Under the pieces are notes generated by a model. It saw only the letters and a list, made by a program, of their open reading frames with translations, searched no databases and had not been told where the DNA came from. From a virus, in the IMG/VR virus record IMGVR_UViG_3300027770_000210, positions 1 to 27,666 of that record: a stretch of DNA of 27,666 bases. One strand, given 5' to 3'. Every line of letters starts with the position of its first letter. Position 1 is the first letter of the stretch. Of the stretch, positions 6,877 through 15,069 are shown in pieces. The position numbers were made by a program, and so were the translations under genes.

Positions 6877-8915
6877 TATCTAGTTCCTTGTTCAGAGTAA
6901 TCTATATCCATGCCAATTGCTGATGACCAGTTAGCACCGGTAGGTGTTAAACTTATTCTATGATAACGACCTGCACTTCTTACAGCACATCTATCTTCTT
7001 GGCTTGCTGTTACTGCTGTACCATATGTAATAGTATCGTCTAACATGCGTCTAGAAGCTACAGAAACGCTTGCAGAGCCATTATCTACAGACGGTCTAAT
7101 AAGAGTAAGCACAGAGTTATAATTGTATTCTAAGTCGTTTGTAGTGATAGTTGCTGTAGCATTATCTCCTGTGAATGTAATAATTTTAGTATCACGAACA
7201 CCACCAAATAGGAATTTACCACCAGCATATAATCTATCATCTAGTGTAGTAGTAAGAGTGTCTATAGTTTTGAGTGCTGCTGTAGAATCTGCCATATCAA
7301 TAGCAACACCTGTGCCTGAACCTACACCTGTAGCTGTAAATAATACACCTATAGTATTAGCAACTGCACCAATATTTGTAAATGATGTGGATGCTTCTAC
7401 ATTACCACTTGTTGAACCTGATGCTACTGTAGTAAGTGTAAATGTATTTGCGTTTGTAACTGTAATAGTATAATTGCCATCTAAAGCAGTTCCGCTAGTA
7501 AAATCTATAGCTAATACATTACCATTAGAAAATCCATGAGCTGTAATAGTTACTGTAACAGTTGTTCCTGTTCTACTATATGTTCCTGTTTTTGTGCCTA
7601 AACTTCTAATAGTATATTCTTTAGTGGCTACAAAAGAACCTGCTGTTACGTTATAAGCAGTATCTATACCATCTAATGATACGCCTGTAGTGGCTAGAGT
7701 TGATAAATAGTCTACGTCTGTATTAGCTTCGCACCATTTTTGTGTTTGAAAGTTATAGATAAGTAATGAACGACTACCAGATATGTTAGTGTAATTCCAA
7801 ATAATAAGGTTACGTTCTGGGTCTACTGCTGCTGATATAGAGTCAATGTCACCAATGTTGGCGTTGTTAAAGAAATATCTGTCTACTTTTTCTGCTCCAA
7901 TACCTGTAATTTGTTGACCATTGCAAGCATAGAAACCATCATCTGATAAGAAATATGTAGTGCCAGAATATTGAGCTATAGAACCACCTTCTATACAACC
8001 TACGTTACGACTGATAGTGTCAAATTGAAAGAACAATGGTGAGCCAATGTATGACATACGCACAATGGCTTTTTCTAAAAATATAATACCAAATTCACCA
8101 CCTGTAATGCCTGTAATATCACCACCGTCAGGAAGTTCTTGGAAGTCACTTTGTGATGCTGCGCCTGGTGTCCAGTCTGTTGGGTCATTAATATCAGACC
8201 ATTGAACACGTGATGGATATGTACCAGCACCTATATTTGCACAAACAACAAAGTCACGAACTGTTGTAATGTATTTTGCAACAGGAGCGGCTGCGGCTAA
8301 ATCACCAAAATAAGAAGATGCGTTTATATCGTAATATTGAACTTTGTTAGAGCCATTAGCAGCTAGTGCATAATTACCAAATTGTAAAAATTGCCATCTA
8401 TATGTGCCAGCATAAGCACTTCCTATAACTGTTCCAGTAGCAGCAGCACTTGTAATATTTGCGTTGACTTTAGCATAAGTAAATGTAGTAGAAGTGGGAA
8501 CAGTAGTAATGACATAACTGCCATCAAATACATTATCACTTGCGTCTACTGTTACGCTATCACCTATACTGTAACCATGAGCAGAAGCAGTAGTAATTGT
8601 TGCTACGTTAGATGTTAGTGCTACATTACTTATTGTTCTTGCTGCACTTTTACCAACATTATCTAATGCTAAAGTAGATGAGTTTAGTTTAAATAGTTTA
8701 GTCAGACCGCCTGCAAATACAGAAACATCATTATTTATCTTAGTTGCAAAAGCATTGGTTAAATTTTCAGATGCGCTTGCAGAATAGTTTACAGCAGATT
8801 TGAATGAACCATATCCTACAGCTAATGGAATAACATTATTAACTTCTGACACAGCATCTAATATGCTAGGTTGGTCAGGTAGCCATTCTTTAAATTGTAT
8901 GCGTTGTGTAGGCAT
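6876..8915 (-). CDS. Large tail structural protein (nozzle/hub candidate)
   Basis: 679 residues and beta-rich throughout. The N-terminus (RIQFKEWLPDQPSILDA, then NVIPLAVGYGSFKSAVNYS) is a conserved start I associate with a widespread phage structural protein in genomes with SU10-like heads. Residues about 55-330 contain repeated beta segments (SVFAGGLTKLFKL, YRWQFLQFGNYALAAN, FVVCANIG, GIIFLEKAIVRMSYIG, TYFLSDDGFYACNG) like the blades of a propeller, as in P22 gp10 or T7 gp12 nozzle proteins. Two immunoglobulin-like insertions with the NVATITTASAHGYSIGDSV and VTITAHGFSNGNVLAIDF pattern are also present. Nozzle/hub of a short tail is therefore the best guess, but no diagnostic motif confirms it. 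Confidence 0.6.
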   Translation of the reverse strand: MPTQRIQFKEWLPDQPSILDAVSEVNNVIPLAVGYGSFKSAVNYSASASENLTNAFATKINNDVSVFAGGLTKLFKLNSSTLALDNVGKSAARTISNVALTSNVATITTASAHGYSIGDSVTVDASDNVFDGSYVITTVPTSTTFTYAKVNANITSAAATGTVIGSAYAGTYRWQFLQFGNYALAANGSNKVQYYDINASSYFGDLAAAAPVAKYITTVRDFVVCANIGAGTYPSRVQWSDINDPTDWTPGAASQSDFQELPDGGDITGITGGEFGIIFLEKAIVRMSYIGSPLFFQFDTISRNVGCIEGGSIAQYSGTTYFLSDDGFYACNGQQITGIGAEKVDRYFFNNANIGDIDSISAAVDPERNLIIWNYTNISGSRSLLIYNFQTQKWCEANTDVDYLSTLATTGVSLDGIDTAYNVTAGSFVATKEYTIRSLGTKTGTYSRTGTTVTVTITAHGFSNGNVLAIDFTSGTALDGNYTITVTNANTFTLTTVASGSTSGNVEASTSFTNIGAVANTIGVLFTATGVGSGTGVAIDMADSTAALKTIDTLTTTLDDRLYAGGKFLFGGVRDTKIITFTGDNATATITTNDLEYNYNSVLTLIRPSVDNGSASVSVASRRMLDDTITYGTAVTASQEDRCAVRSAGRYHRISLTPTGANWSSAIGMDIDYSEQGTR

Positions 8916-8918
8916 GGT

Positions 8919-10199
8919 TTACTCGTAAGAAATATTTACAGAACCGTTATCAAATGTATCTGCGCCTGTTCTTGTAATACGAACTCGGTCTAATGTTCCA
9001 CCAATTGTAACACTTCCACCAGTTACTGTAACTCTATTAGTACCAGTAAATTGAAATCCAGAACCATTAGCAGTCCATATATTACTACCCATATAATTTA
9101 ATATTAAAGCTCCACAATGTTGTTGTCCTGCAGAGGTTTGAATAATTCCAAATCCAGTAGTAAAAGCAGTTGTAGAAACTCCTGTACTGACTACTGAACA
9201 CCCACCTTGATACCCTGTTGTAGTAAATGTTGTTGAGCCAAGTTGAATTAATAAATCTTCAGTTCCAGTTAAACTAACATTATTAAACATTATTGTAACT
9301 CTTTTAACCCAATTAGGAATACCAGTAAAATCTATAGTTGTTCCTGATGTAGTAGCTTGTGCAGTTGCTGATGTAATAGTTAATGCACTTGGTGTTACTG
9401 CTCTTAATGTATTAGTTCTAGCAGATAAATCAGCAGAAGTAGCTAAAGCCACAATACCATATCTTGTAGCAATACAAGTACCAGCAGATGTTACAGAACT
9501 ACCATAAGTAATAGTAAATGAACTTCCTGAGGCAGTTACAACAGTAAAGTCACCTGCTGTTAAAGCACTACCTGATGTATTAGTAAATGTAATAAAAACA
9601 GTTTGTCCAACTGCAAATGTATTGGTAGCTGTAATTGTAATAGTTGCACTAGCGCTTGCAGAATAAGAGCCTGATACCACCGTATTAGATGCTGCATTTA
9701 ATGCAGCGCCTTGAATTAAATCAGAAGTTGTTGCAATAGTGCCTGATTTATCAGGAACTGTAAGAGTTCTAGTTGTTGCTGTAGTAATACCTGATAGTTC
9801 TAAAGCTAATTTTTTTGTGATGTCAGTTCCATCAACAACAAAAAGTTTATCGTCTTTAAATGTTTGTGTGCCTGTCCATGTATTATCTGCTGCTAAAGCT
9901 GCTGTAGCTGCCGCAGTTACAAAAGCAGTTGTAGCTACTTTAGTTGTATTATCAGCAGGTGCTTGCGTAGGAGCAGTAACATTACCAGTAAGTGTACTTG
10001 TGCCTGTTACAGCAAGATTGCCACCTACTGAAAAATTATCACCACTTGTGCCAGCTTGTTGGTCTTTAAGTAAAGCCATAAGTGAACGCATAGAGTTATT
10101 TACGTTAGCTGGCGAACATCCTTCAGCAATATTAATATTAGTTATATCGGTATTATCTGCTGCGGTTGCACTAAATTCTGAAATTTTATTCTTTGCCAT
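8919..10199 (-). CDS. Tail fibre protein
   Basis: 426 residues. The N-terminus (KISEFSATAADNTDITNINIAEGCSPANVNNSMRSL) is the common phage tail-fibre attachment module with the 'NVNNSMRSLMA' signature. It is followed by fibre repeats (NLAVTGTSTLTGNVTAPT, APADNTTKVATTAFVTAAA) and a beta-rich Thr/Ser/Ala C-terminal half that ends FDNGSVNISYE. The length and the repeat elements match trimeric side fibres. It lies 3 nt from both neighbours in the fibre cluster. The C-terminal half, not recognised, is where host binding would lie. Confidence 0.75.
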   Translation of the reverse strand: MAKNKISEFSATAADNTDITNINIAEGCSPANVNNSMRSLMALLKDQQAGTSGDNFSVGGNLAVTGTSTLTGNVTAPTQAPADNTTKVATTAFVTAAATAALAADNTWTGTQTFKDDKLFVVDGTDITKKLALELSGITTATTRTLTVPDKSGTIATTSDLIQGAALNAASNTVVSGSYSASASATITITATNTFAVGQTVFITFTNTSGSALTAGDFTVVTASGSSFTITYGSSVTSAGTCIATRYGIVALATSADLSARTNTLRAVTPSALTITSATAQATTSGTTIDFTGIPNWVKRVTIMFNNVSLTGTEDLLIQLGSTTFTTTGYQGGCSVVSTGVSTTAFTTGFGIIQTSAGQQHCGALILNYMGSNIWTANGSGFQFTGTNRVTVTGGSVTIGGTLDRVRITRTGADTFDNGSVNISYE

Positions 10200-10202
10200 C
10201 TT

Positions 10203-10922
10203 TTATCCTTGTCGTAACCAAATGTCTATACTTGGAGTTGTATCAGTCCAAGTTTCTGTTCCTGCTGTAATTGTTGTCCATGTATCTGAAGACGGTGATA
10301 TTGCAGACCATGTTTCTGAACCTGCTGATACTGGTGTCCATGTTTCTGCGCCTGGAGTAACAGGTGTCCATCCTTCACCTTGTATTGTGCCTTTAGCAGT
10401 AACTGCTCCTATACCTTCTACATAAGCATATCCTGCGAATATAGCGTTAGGTCTTGCTGTAACAAAAGCAAACCCATTTACTTGTGCATTACCTGAGTTT
10501 ACTAAACCACCAAGTGCTGTTACTGTAGCTGTTCCTGTAATAGAACCTATGCCTGATAGTATGCGGAATCCATTAGCTGTAACTGTAGCATTGGCTGTTA
10601 TAGAAGCATTACCAGATTGTAGTAATGAACCTATACAAGTGACTGTGCCATTTGCTGTAATACTTGCCGAAGCTAACGCTATAGAACCACCGGTAGCACT
10701 TACAATGGCAGTTCCTGTAATGGATGCACTACTAAACTGTATTCTATTGGCTATAGCAGATACATCTGCAAATCCATTTATAGTTGCATTACCAAATACT
10801 AATGAACCGCTTAGGGTAACTGTAACTGTTGCGGTAGCAGTAATACTAGCATTTGCAAACTGCGTTCCACCTGCTGCTAAAGAGCTAAATGGTGTTTGTG
10901 AAAATGCACTTATACCAAACAT
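10203..10922 (-). CDS. Two-part repeat protein: 8 x 20-residue beta repeats then 10-residue Trp repeats
   Basis: 239 residues. After a short head (MFGISAFSQTPFSSLAAGG) the protein is almost only repeats. Residues about 22-181 are eight units of exactly 20 residues with the pattern x-x-x-N/S-A-S-I-T-G/A-x-A-T-V-T-A-x-x-G, which would suit a beta-solenoid or a stacked-strand fibre. Residues 185-239 are five units of 10 residues, WTPVTPGAET-like, with Trp at 185, 195, 205, 215, 225 and 235. A very strong AAGGAG Shine-Dalgarno precedes the ATG. Position between a tail fibre and the oxygenases suggests a virion fibre or appendage. I know of similar proteins in environmental phages but no assigned function. 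Confidence 0.65.
   Translation of the reverse strand: MFGISAFSQTPFSSLAAGGTQFANASITATATVTVTLSGSLVFGNATINGFADVSAIANRIQFSSASITGTAIVSATGGSIALASASITANGTVTCIGSLLQSGNASITANATVTANGFRILSGIGSITGTATVTALGGLVNSGNAQVNGFAFVTARPNAIFAGYAYVEGIGAVTAKGTIQGEGWTPVTPGAETWTPVSAGSETWSAISPSSDTWTTITAGTETWTDTTPSIDIWLRQG
10221..10370 (-). repeat. Five 30-bp coding repeats (10-residue Trp units)
   Basis: Encodes WTPVTPGAET, WTPVSAGSET, WSAISPSSDT, WTTITAGTET and WTDTTPSIDI, followed by a sixth Trp. Each unit begins with Trp and ends in an acidic-Thr (or equivalent) pair. Confidence 0.75.
10380..10859 (-). repeat. Eight 60-bp coding repeats (20-residue beta units)
   Basis: Encodes residues about 22-181 of the repeat protein. 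Register is kept without insertion or deletion across all eight units, shown by the recurring ASIT / ATIN / AQVN core and the GxATVTA that follows it. Confidence 0.7.
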
Positions 10923-10945
10923 ATTTAACTCCTTAAAATTTAATA

Positions 10946-11488
10946 TTATCTTGCTTTATCAAAGCAATGATTCCAATATTCTCCATTTAATCTAACATAA
11001 TGTAAAAATACTTGACCGTAATGTTTTCCCTTATAAGCATCTCGCCAATGTTCAGATTGCATACCAAGATATATAACAGCCTGTCCTGGCTTTAAGTTTT
11101 GACTCACTACTTCACCATTGGGCTTAGTAAAGTAAATATCCCAATCTTTATCGCCACCAAGATTTAAAGTAACGCTTACTTCACAAGCTGGTCTATCTGT
11201 ATGTTTCTTTAACACTTCGCCTTTAGCATATATTCTTGAGTAAGCATAAGTAGGTAATAAAGGTTCTCCTACTGCTTTATTTATAAATGCAACTTTTTCT
11301 GCTAATAACCCAAGCACCCATCTATAGTTATAGATTGCTAATGACTTAGGGCATTGTTCATCTTTGACAAATGATTCAGGAAAGTTTTTAGCATCATCCT
11401 GAAATTGCTTATACATTTTGTTTGCTTTATCAGGAGTGATAAAATTGTCTATGAATAAATAATTGTTATCTTTTAACTGTTTAATCAT
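10946..11488 (-). CDS. 2-oxoglutarate/Fe(II)-dependent oxygenase (second of tandem pair)
   Basis: 180 residues with the double-stranded beta-helix pattern of prolyl-4-hydroxylase-like oxygenases. YSRIYAKGEVLKKHTDR contains the HxD iron pair (His96, Asp98). VSVTLNLGG and WDIYFTKPNGEVV are core strands. The distal iron His is His147 in SEHWRDAY, followed by a QVFLHYV strand. The canonical Arg about ten residues after the distal His is not obvious, so co-substrate contact may use Arg149 or another residue. The enzyme would hydroxylate a protein or small molecule in the cytosol using 2-oxoglutarate and O2. Its start overlaps the stop of the other oxygenase gene by 4 nt. It differs strongly in sequence from that neighbour, so the pair is probably not a recent duplication. 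Confidence 0.8.
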   Translation of the reverse strand: MIKQLKDNNYLFIDNFITPDKANKMYKQFQDDAKNFPESFVKDEQCPKSLAIYNYRWVLGLLAEKVAFINKAVGEPLLPTYAYSRIYAKGEVLKKHTDRPACEVSVTLNLGGDKDWDIYFTKPNGEVVSQNLKPGQAVIYLGMQSEHWRDAYKGKHYGQVFLHYVRLNGEYWNHCFDKAR

Positions 11489-12069
11489 TTAAAGTTTTTA
11501 CCTGCTACCCACATAACTAATGTATGACGCATACCTTTAGTGACTGGTGTTACTTGATGTAACATATATGATGGAAAGAAAGTAGCCATACCTTGTTGCT
11601 TTGTAACTACAACTGGTTCTCCACCTTCAAATATTTGTAGCTCCCCACCCTTATAATCTTTAGGGTCGGTTAATTGAACTACTATAGATAATTTTCTTGA
11701 TGTACCATATAAAACTTTATCCATGTGTTGCTTATAATGGTCACCTTTTGGACCATACTCTGTAAATTGTATATCTTCACAGAATCCATATAAGTCAAAC
11801 TTAAAGTATTGGTCATTTATTGCTGGTATAATATTAGATAATTTTTCATACATCCAACCTAAATCATCTCTCTCATTAAGCCATACTACTTTGTTTTTTC
11901 TAATCGTGTGATTGACAACGCTGGTATTGTTTTTTGTATAAACACCAGCTTCTGCTTTGCTACCTTTTTTATTAGCAAATTCTATAATTTTTTTACATTC
12001 TTCAGGTGTAAATACATTCTCTGCAAATGCCCAATTCTCTACTGTATCTGTATGAAATAGCCAAGCCAT
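11485..12069 (-). CDS. 2-oxoglutarate/Fe(II)-dependent oxygenase, PKHD/prolyl-hydroxylase type
   Basis: 194 residues. The full catalytic set is visible: HxD iron ligands His115 and Asp117 in YKQHMDKV, distal His171 in MLHQVTPV, and the 2-oxoglutarate-binding Arg181 in KGMRHTLVMW. The strand-helix layout (KLSIVVQLTD, GGELQIFEGG, GMATFFPSYM) is that of PKHD-type hydroxylases (PiuC/P4H-like). Phages carry such enzymes often; proposed targets include host proteins, nucleobases and virion proteins, none shown here. An AAAGGG Shine-Dalgarno precedes the ATG, and a candidate sigma-70 promoter lies 26 nt upstream. Placed in the middle of the fibre genes with its overlapping partner. Confidence 0.88.
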   Translation of the reverse strand: MAWLFHTDTVENWAFAENVFTPEECKKIIEFANKKGSKAEAGVYTKNNTSVVNHTIRKNKVVWLNERDDLGWMYEKLSNIIPAINDQYFKFDLYGFCEDIQFTEYGPKGDHYKQHMDKVLYGTSRKLSIVVQLTDPKDYKGGELQIFEGGEPVVVTKQQGMATFFPSYMLHQVTPVTKGMRHTLVMWVAGKNFK

Positions 12070-12094
12070 ATATACCCTTTAATTACAAAAGTAT

Positions 12095-12122
12095 ATTATA
12101 CAGTACTTTCATCCCATGATAA
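12095..12122 (-). promoter_or_regulatory. Candidate sigma-70 promoter ahead of the oxygenase pair
   Basis: On the minus strand TTATCA (12122-12117) is followed after 16 nt by a perfect TATAAT (12100-12095), 26 nt before the oxygenase ATG. It overlaps the end of the upstream coding sequence. In AT-rich DNA a TATAAT arises easily, the -35 matches only 4 of 6, and there is no TGn, so this is a moderate call. Confidence 0.3.
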
Positions 12123-12464
12123 TGTAGATTCATTCCATATATATTCTTTATTATCTGTAGGGTAAGGTAAAGGCGATTCCCATAACCAAGTAGATGTATT
12201 TATTACCCAAGATTCAAAAGGTTTTGGCGGATAAAATACATCATTTTCTTTATCGTATATATAATCAATACCTGCGTAATTACCTCTTAAAGCAACACCA
12301 TTATCAGGAAGTCCGTCTTGTCCATAATGTATATTGCCACGAGTATTATATGATGTTTGTATCCATAATGATGGCTCACCTAAATGACCTTCATTAATAA
12401 AGTCTTGTTCAACAACAAGCACTTCTTTTACTATGCCATCAACAACTTTTGCAAAGTGACTCAT
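12096..12464 (-). CDS. Conserved phage virion-region protein, function unknown
   Basis: 122 residues. It begins MSHFAKVVDGIVKEVLVVEQDF and contains WIQTSYNTRGNIHYG, ALRGNYAGIDYIYD, VFYPPKPFESWVIN and paired Trp segments near the end. This string of motifs is one I recognise from a protein widespread in cyanophages and other aquatic phages, always small and usually next to tail-fibre genes, without an assigned function. It overlaps the poly-Gly protein gene by 4 nt. Composition (Trp/Tyr-rich, beta-prone, no membrane segment) fits a small structural or fibre-associated protein. Function is not known. Confidence 0.7.
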   Translation of the reverse strand: MSHFAKVVDGIVKEVLVVEQDFINEGHLGEPSLWIQTSYNTRGNIHYGQDGLPDNGVALRGNYAGIDYIYDKENDVFYPPKPFESWVINTSTWLWESPLPYPTDNKEYIWNESTLSWDESTV

Positions 12465-13495
12465 GCTGTGTATGTTCCTGTGCCTGTAAATGTAATAATA
12501 GTATTAGAACCACTGGGTGCTGTACTTACATTTGCTGGTGGTCCATATGTGCCTGAATACAATGCTGTAGGTACTGATAATATAACTACCCCAGCTCCAC
12601 CTGCACCACCTTGACCTCTATTAGGAGTTCCGCCTGGTGCTGCACCTCCACCACCGCCTCCACCTGTATTAGCAGTTCCAGATGTTGCTACAGCTCCTGG
12701 TGAGTTCATACCACCATTACCACCACCACCTGTTCCACCAGTACCACCACCTGTAGTAGCGTTAAGACCACCACCACCACCACCAGAATAATAATTACTT
12801 GTAATTGGAGATTGTAAACCAACTCCTCCAGGACCTGCTGTTGTTGAAGCAGCTGACCCAACTGCACCAGCACCTCCACCACCTCCACCTCTTTGTGAAA
12901 CAGCAGTGCCACCAGCATTACCTTGTCCTGGAGTACCAGCTCCACCTGCACCATTTGCAGGACTAGGAGTTCCAGCTGGGCTATTATTAGCACCACCACC
13001 ACCACCTGACCCGCCTGTTCTACCTGCTGTTCCTGGAGAGCCTGGTGGATTAGAGTTACCACCTCCACCGCCGCCTGTAGATGTAATTGTAGTAATTGGT
13101 GTTCCAGAAAGGCTAGTATCCGTACCACTAGGAGCAGACACCGGACTTGGACCAAGATTACCTGTTCCACCACCGCCAATAGTTGCTGTATATACAGAAC
13201 CAGCTACTAATGTGACTGTGCTACTTAAATATCCTCCGCCACCACCGCCACCACCACGAGTACCACCACCGCCGCCTCCACCAGCTACAACTACATAACT
13301 AGCAGTATATGAAAGCGTTTTACCATAGAAATCTGTAGGCATAATAATGTTGCCAGTAGGTATACCAGCTAAATTTCTGACATCTGTATCAGTTAAAGAT
13401 AATGTGCTAGAGCCAGGAAGTCTTAATTCTTTAGCAATAGCTACTCCAGCAGTAGTACCATTTAAACTAATTGGTCCTGACGAATTCATTGTCAT
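12461..13495 (-). CDS. Glycine-rich tail fibre/adhesin
   Basis: 344 residues. An N-terminal module (residues 1-60: SSGPISLNGTTAGVAIAKEL, then TDTDVRNLAGIPTG and MPTDFYGKT) is a common phage virion-attachment module. From about residue 68 the protein starts a glycine-rich domain (YVVVAGGGGGGG) with many runs of 3-8 glycines separated by short Asn/Ser/Thr/Pro-rich loops, closing with GAGVVILSVP near residue 310 and a C-terminal strand (NTIITFTGTGTYTA). Such domains occur in fibre tips. Poly-Gly helices packed as a polyglycine-II sandwich form the receptor-binding tip of phage S16 gp38, and this protein may use the same solution. AAAGG Shine-Dalgarno before the ATG. A receptor-binding role is inference. 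Confidence 0.7.
   Translation of the reverse strand: MTMNSSGPISLNGTTAGVAIAKELRLPGSSTLSLTDTDVRNLAGIPTGNIIMPTDFYGKTLSYTASYVVVAGGGGGGGTRGGGGGGGGYLSSTVTLVAGSVYTATIGGGGTGNLGPSPVSAPSGTDTSLSGTPITTITSTGGGGGGNSNPPGSPGTAGRTGGSGGGGGANNSPAGTPSPANGAGGAGTPGQGNAGGTAVSQRGGGGGGAGAVGSAASTTAGPGGVGLQSPITSNYYSGGGGGGLNATTGGGTGGTGGGGNGGMNSPGAVATSGTANTGGGGGGGAAPGGTPNRGQGGAGGAGVVILSVPTALYSGTYGPPANVSTAPSGSNTIITFTGTGTYTA
12566..13285 (-). repeat. Low-complexity GGN-rich coding tract (poly-Gly loops)
   Basis: Seen on the plus strand as repeated ccaccacc runs. It encodes the glycine-rich domain of the fibre. It opens false ORFs in the other frames (a poly-Val/Leu/Gln one on the same strand, a poly-Pro one on the opposite strand). 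Confidence 0.7.
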
Positions 13496-13496
13496 G

Positions 13497-14663
13497 TTAT
13501 TTAACCTTTAATTCATCTATTTCTTGTTTTAACTCTTTAATAGCTTCAATTAATACGCCTACAATGTTTCCGTAAGCTACAGATAAAGTTTTCATATCGT
13601 CGTTTGCTTCTACTACAACTTCAGGCAATACTTGTTGAACTTCTTGTGCTATAACACCAAGACTATTTATTCCGTCTCTATCAAATGTTACTCCACGTAA
13701 ATCCATAACTTTATTTAGTGCATTATCAATAGTTTTGATATTAGATTTAAGCCTTCTATCAGAAGTTGCAGTAAAATTAACACCAGTATATGAATTGCTT
13801 GTATTTAAAGCATTAGCTGTAGTTGCTGTAGTGGCATTAGTTGCATTAGTAACTGCTGTTGTGCTGATTGCTGCAACAATTTGAGCTGCTGTAGCTGTTG
13901 TTAAAGCACCTGTAGTTGTTGTGCTATATACTAAACCTGTAGTATTTGCTGATGTTCCTGCAGAATAGTCTGTACCTGATGTAGCTGCTGAAAATGCAGA
14001 TGTACCACTGCCTTTAATAATACCTGTTAATGTAGTTGCACCAGTACCACCGTTTGCTACTGGAAGTGTACCTGTAACTCCTGTAGATAAGGGAAGTCCA
14101 GTACAACTTGTTAAAGTTCCAGATGAAGGTGTACCTAAAATTGGTGTAGTTAAAGTAGGTGATGTTGCAAATACTAAATCACCAGAACCTGTTTCACCTG
14201 TTACTGCTGCTGCCAAGTTAGCACTTGTAGGTGTAGCAAGAAATGTAGCTACATTAGTACCTAAACCACTAACTCCTGTAGAAATTGGCAATCCTGTAGC
14301 ATTTGTAAGAGTTGCAGATGCTGGAGTTCCTAATGCAATAGCATTACCACTGGCGTCTGTGTATATACCTTTACCAGCAGGATATGTAACAAATACATTT
14401 TTTGTACCAGTACTGAAGTTTACTGCACTTCCACCATTGCTAGATGATAATATAGTATCACGAGATAAAGCAGTGCCTACAGCTGTATAAGTTCCAATAC
14501 CTACTTCCCATTCTGCACCACCTACAATAGCGTAGTAAGTAGTATTACCATTGCCGATAACAGAGAATGATTGGAAGCCAGTAACTGCACCTGCAAGCAC
14601 AAGTGCAATAGTGCCTACGGTTACAGTAGTTTCCTGTACTCTATCCTTGACTACTAGAGCCAT
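13497..14663 (-). CDS. Tail fibre with C-terminal intramolecular chaperone (Peptidase S74)
   Basis: 388 residues. The N-terminal part (residues 1-120) includes a phage fibre module ([20 protein letters not shown]-like strands, [20 protein letters not shown], then [14 protein letters not shown]). The shaft (about 115-295) has repeats of the [20 protein letters not shown] and [20 protein letters not shown] types. The last 88 residues are a Peptidase S74 chaperone: SDRRLKSNI starts at Ser301 with Lys306 as the catalytic partner, then [34 protein letters not shown] and a terminal coiled coil. S74 domains drive trimerisation and then cut themselves off before the Ser, so the mature fibre should end near residue 300. 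Confidence 0.88.
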   Translation of the reverse strand: MALVVKDRVQETTVTVGTIALVLAGAVTGFQSFSVIGNGNTTYYAIVGGAEWEVGIGTYTAVGTALSRDTILSSSNGGSAVNFSTGTKNVFVTYPAGKGIYTDASGNAIALGTPASATLTNATGLPISTGVSGLGTNVATFLATPTSANLAAAVTGETGSGDLVFATSPTLTTPILGTPSSGTLTSCTGLPLSTGVTGTLPVANGGTGATTLTGIIKGSGTSAFSAATSGTDYSAGTSANTTGLVYSTTTTGALTTATAAQIVAAISTTAVTNATNATTATTANALNTSNSYTGVNFTATSDRRLKSNIKTIDNALNKVMDLRGVTFDRDGINSLGVIAQEVQQVLPEVVVEANDDMKTLSVAYGNIVGVLIEAIKELKQEIDELKVK

Positions 14664-14672
14664 GAGTTATCC

Positions 14673-15059
14673 TTACGCTAATGTAACTGAAAGATTGCCT
14701 GTTGAAATCTTAAAGATGTCACCAGAGTCAATTGTTTTAGACGTATCTAAAGGTGAATGGTATAAAAGATTACCTGAAGTAGCAGCATCATTAATACCAA
14801 TCCAACCTACTGTTCCCCATGAAGCTGTACAAGTTGGGAATGTTACGTCAGCAGAGTTAGTAGTTACACCGTTAGAAGGTGCTGCAAATGTGACAGCAGT
14901 TCTAGCGTAAGAACCACCAGATACTTCTGTGCCACTACCTGCGTCTGTAGGGTCTGAAGTCCATAGTGATACATATACTGTTGCTACGGATGTGTATGTT
15001 GTGTTTCTTAGAGTTGCATTAATAAGTGCGTTCTCTAAAAAGTTACTGATTTCTGCCAT
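14673..15059 (-). CDS. Conserved small beta-rich virion protein
   Basis: 128 residues. The opening NFLENALINATLRNTTYTSV and the run VYVSLWTSDPTDAGSGTEVS, SYARTAVTF, WGTVGWIGI, GNLLYHSPL, SGDIFKISTGNLSVTL form a pattern seen in many phages, often annotated as a tail or virion protein of the gp80-like kind. It lies between the adaptor and the S74 fibre, consistent with a tail role such as fibre attachment. No enzymatic motif. Function beyond 'virion component' is not supported. Confidence 0.65.
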   Translation of the reverse strand: MAEISNFLENALINATLRNTTYTSVATVYVSLWTSDPTDAGSGTEVSGGSYARTAVTFAAPSNGVTTNSADVTFPTCTASWGTVGWIGINDAATSGNLLYHSPLDTSKTIDSGDIFKISTGNLSVTLA

Positions 15060-15069
15060 AATATTTTCC

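Noticed and set aside
7123-7473. Plus-strand ORF of 116 residues opposite the large tail protein
   Set aside because: Shadow of a beta-rich, Thr/Val-rich coding region.
9739-10425. 228-residue plus-strand ORF (hydrophobic Val/Ala-rich) opposite the fibre and repeat genes
   Set aside because: It is the reverse reading of two well-supported minus-strand genes in low-complexity Thr/Ala/Val codons; crosses a gene boundary and has no Shine-Dalgarno.
12706-13179. 157-residue minus-strand ORF of Val/Leu/Gln inside the poly-Gly fibre gene
   Set aside because: Frame-shifted reading of GGTGGTGG-type codons (GTGGTGGTG); no start signal and no domain. A programmed frameshift product was considered but no slippery site or reason was seen.
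12906-13298. Proline-rich plus-strand ORF, 130 residues
   Set aside because: Mirror of the GGN-rich glycine tract of the fibre gene; composition is an artefact of that repeat.
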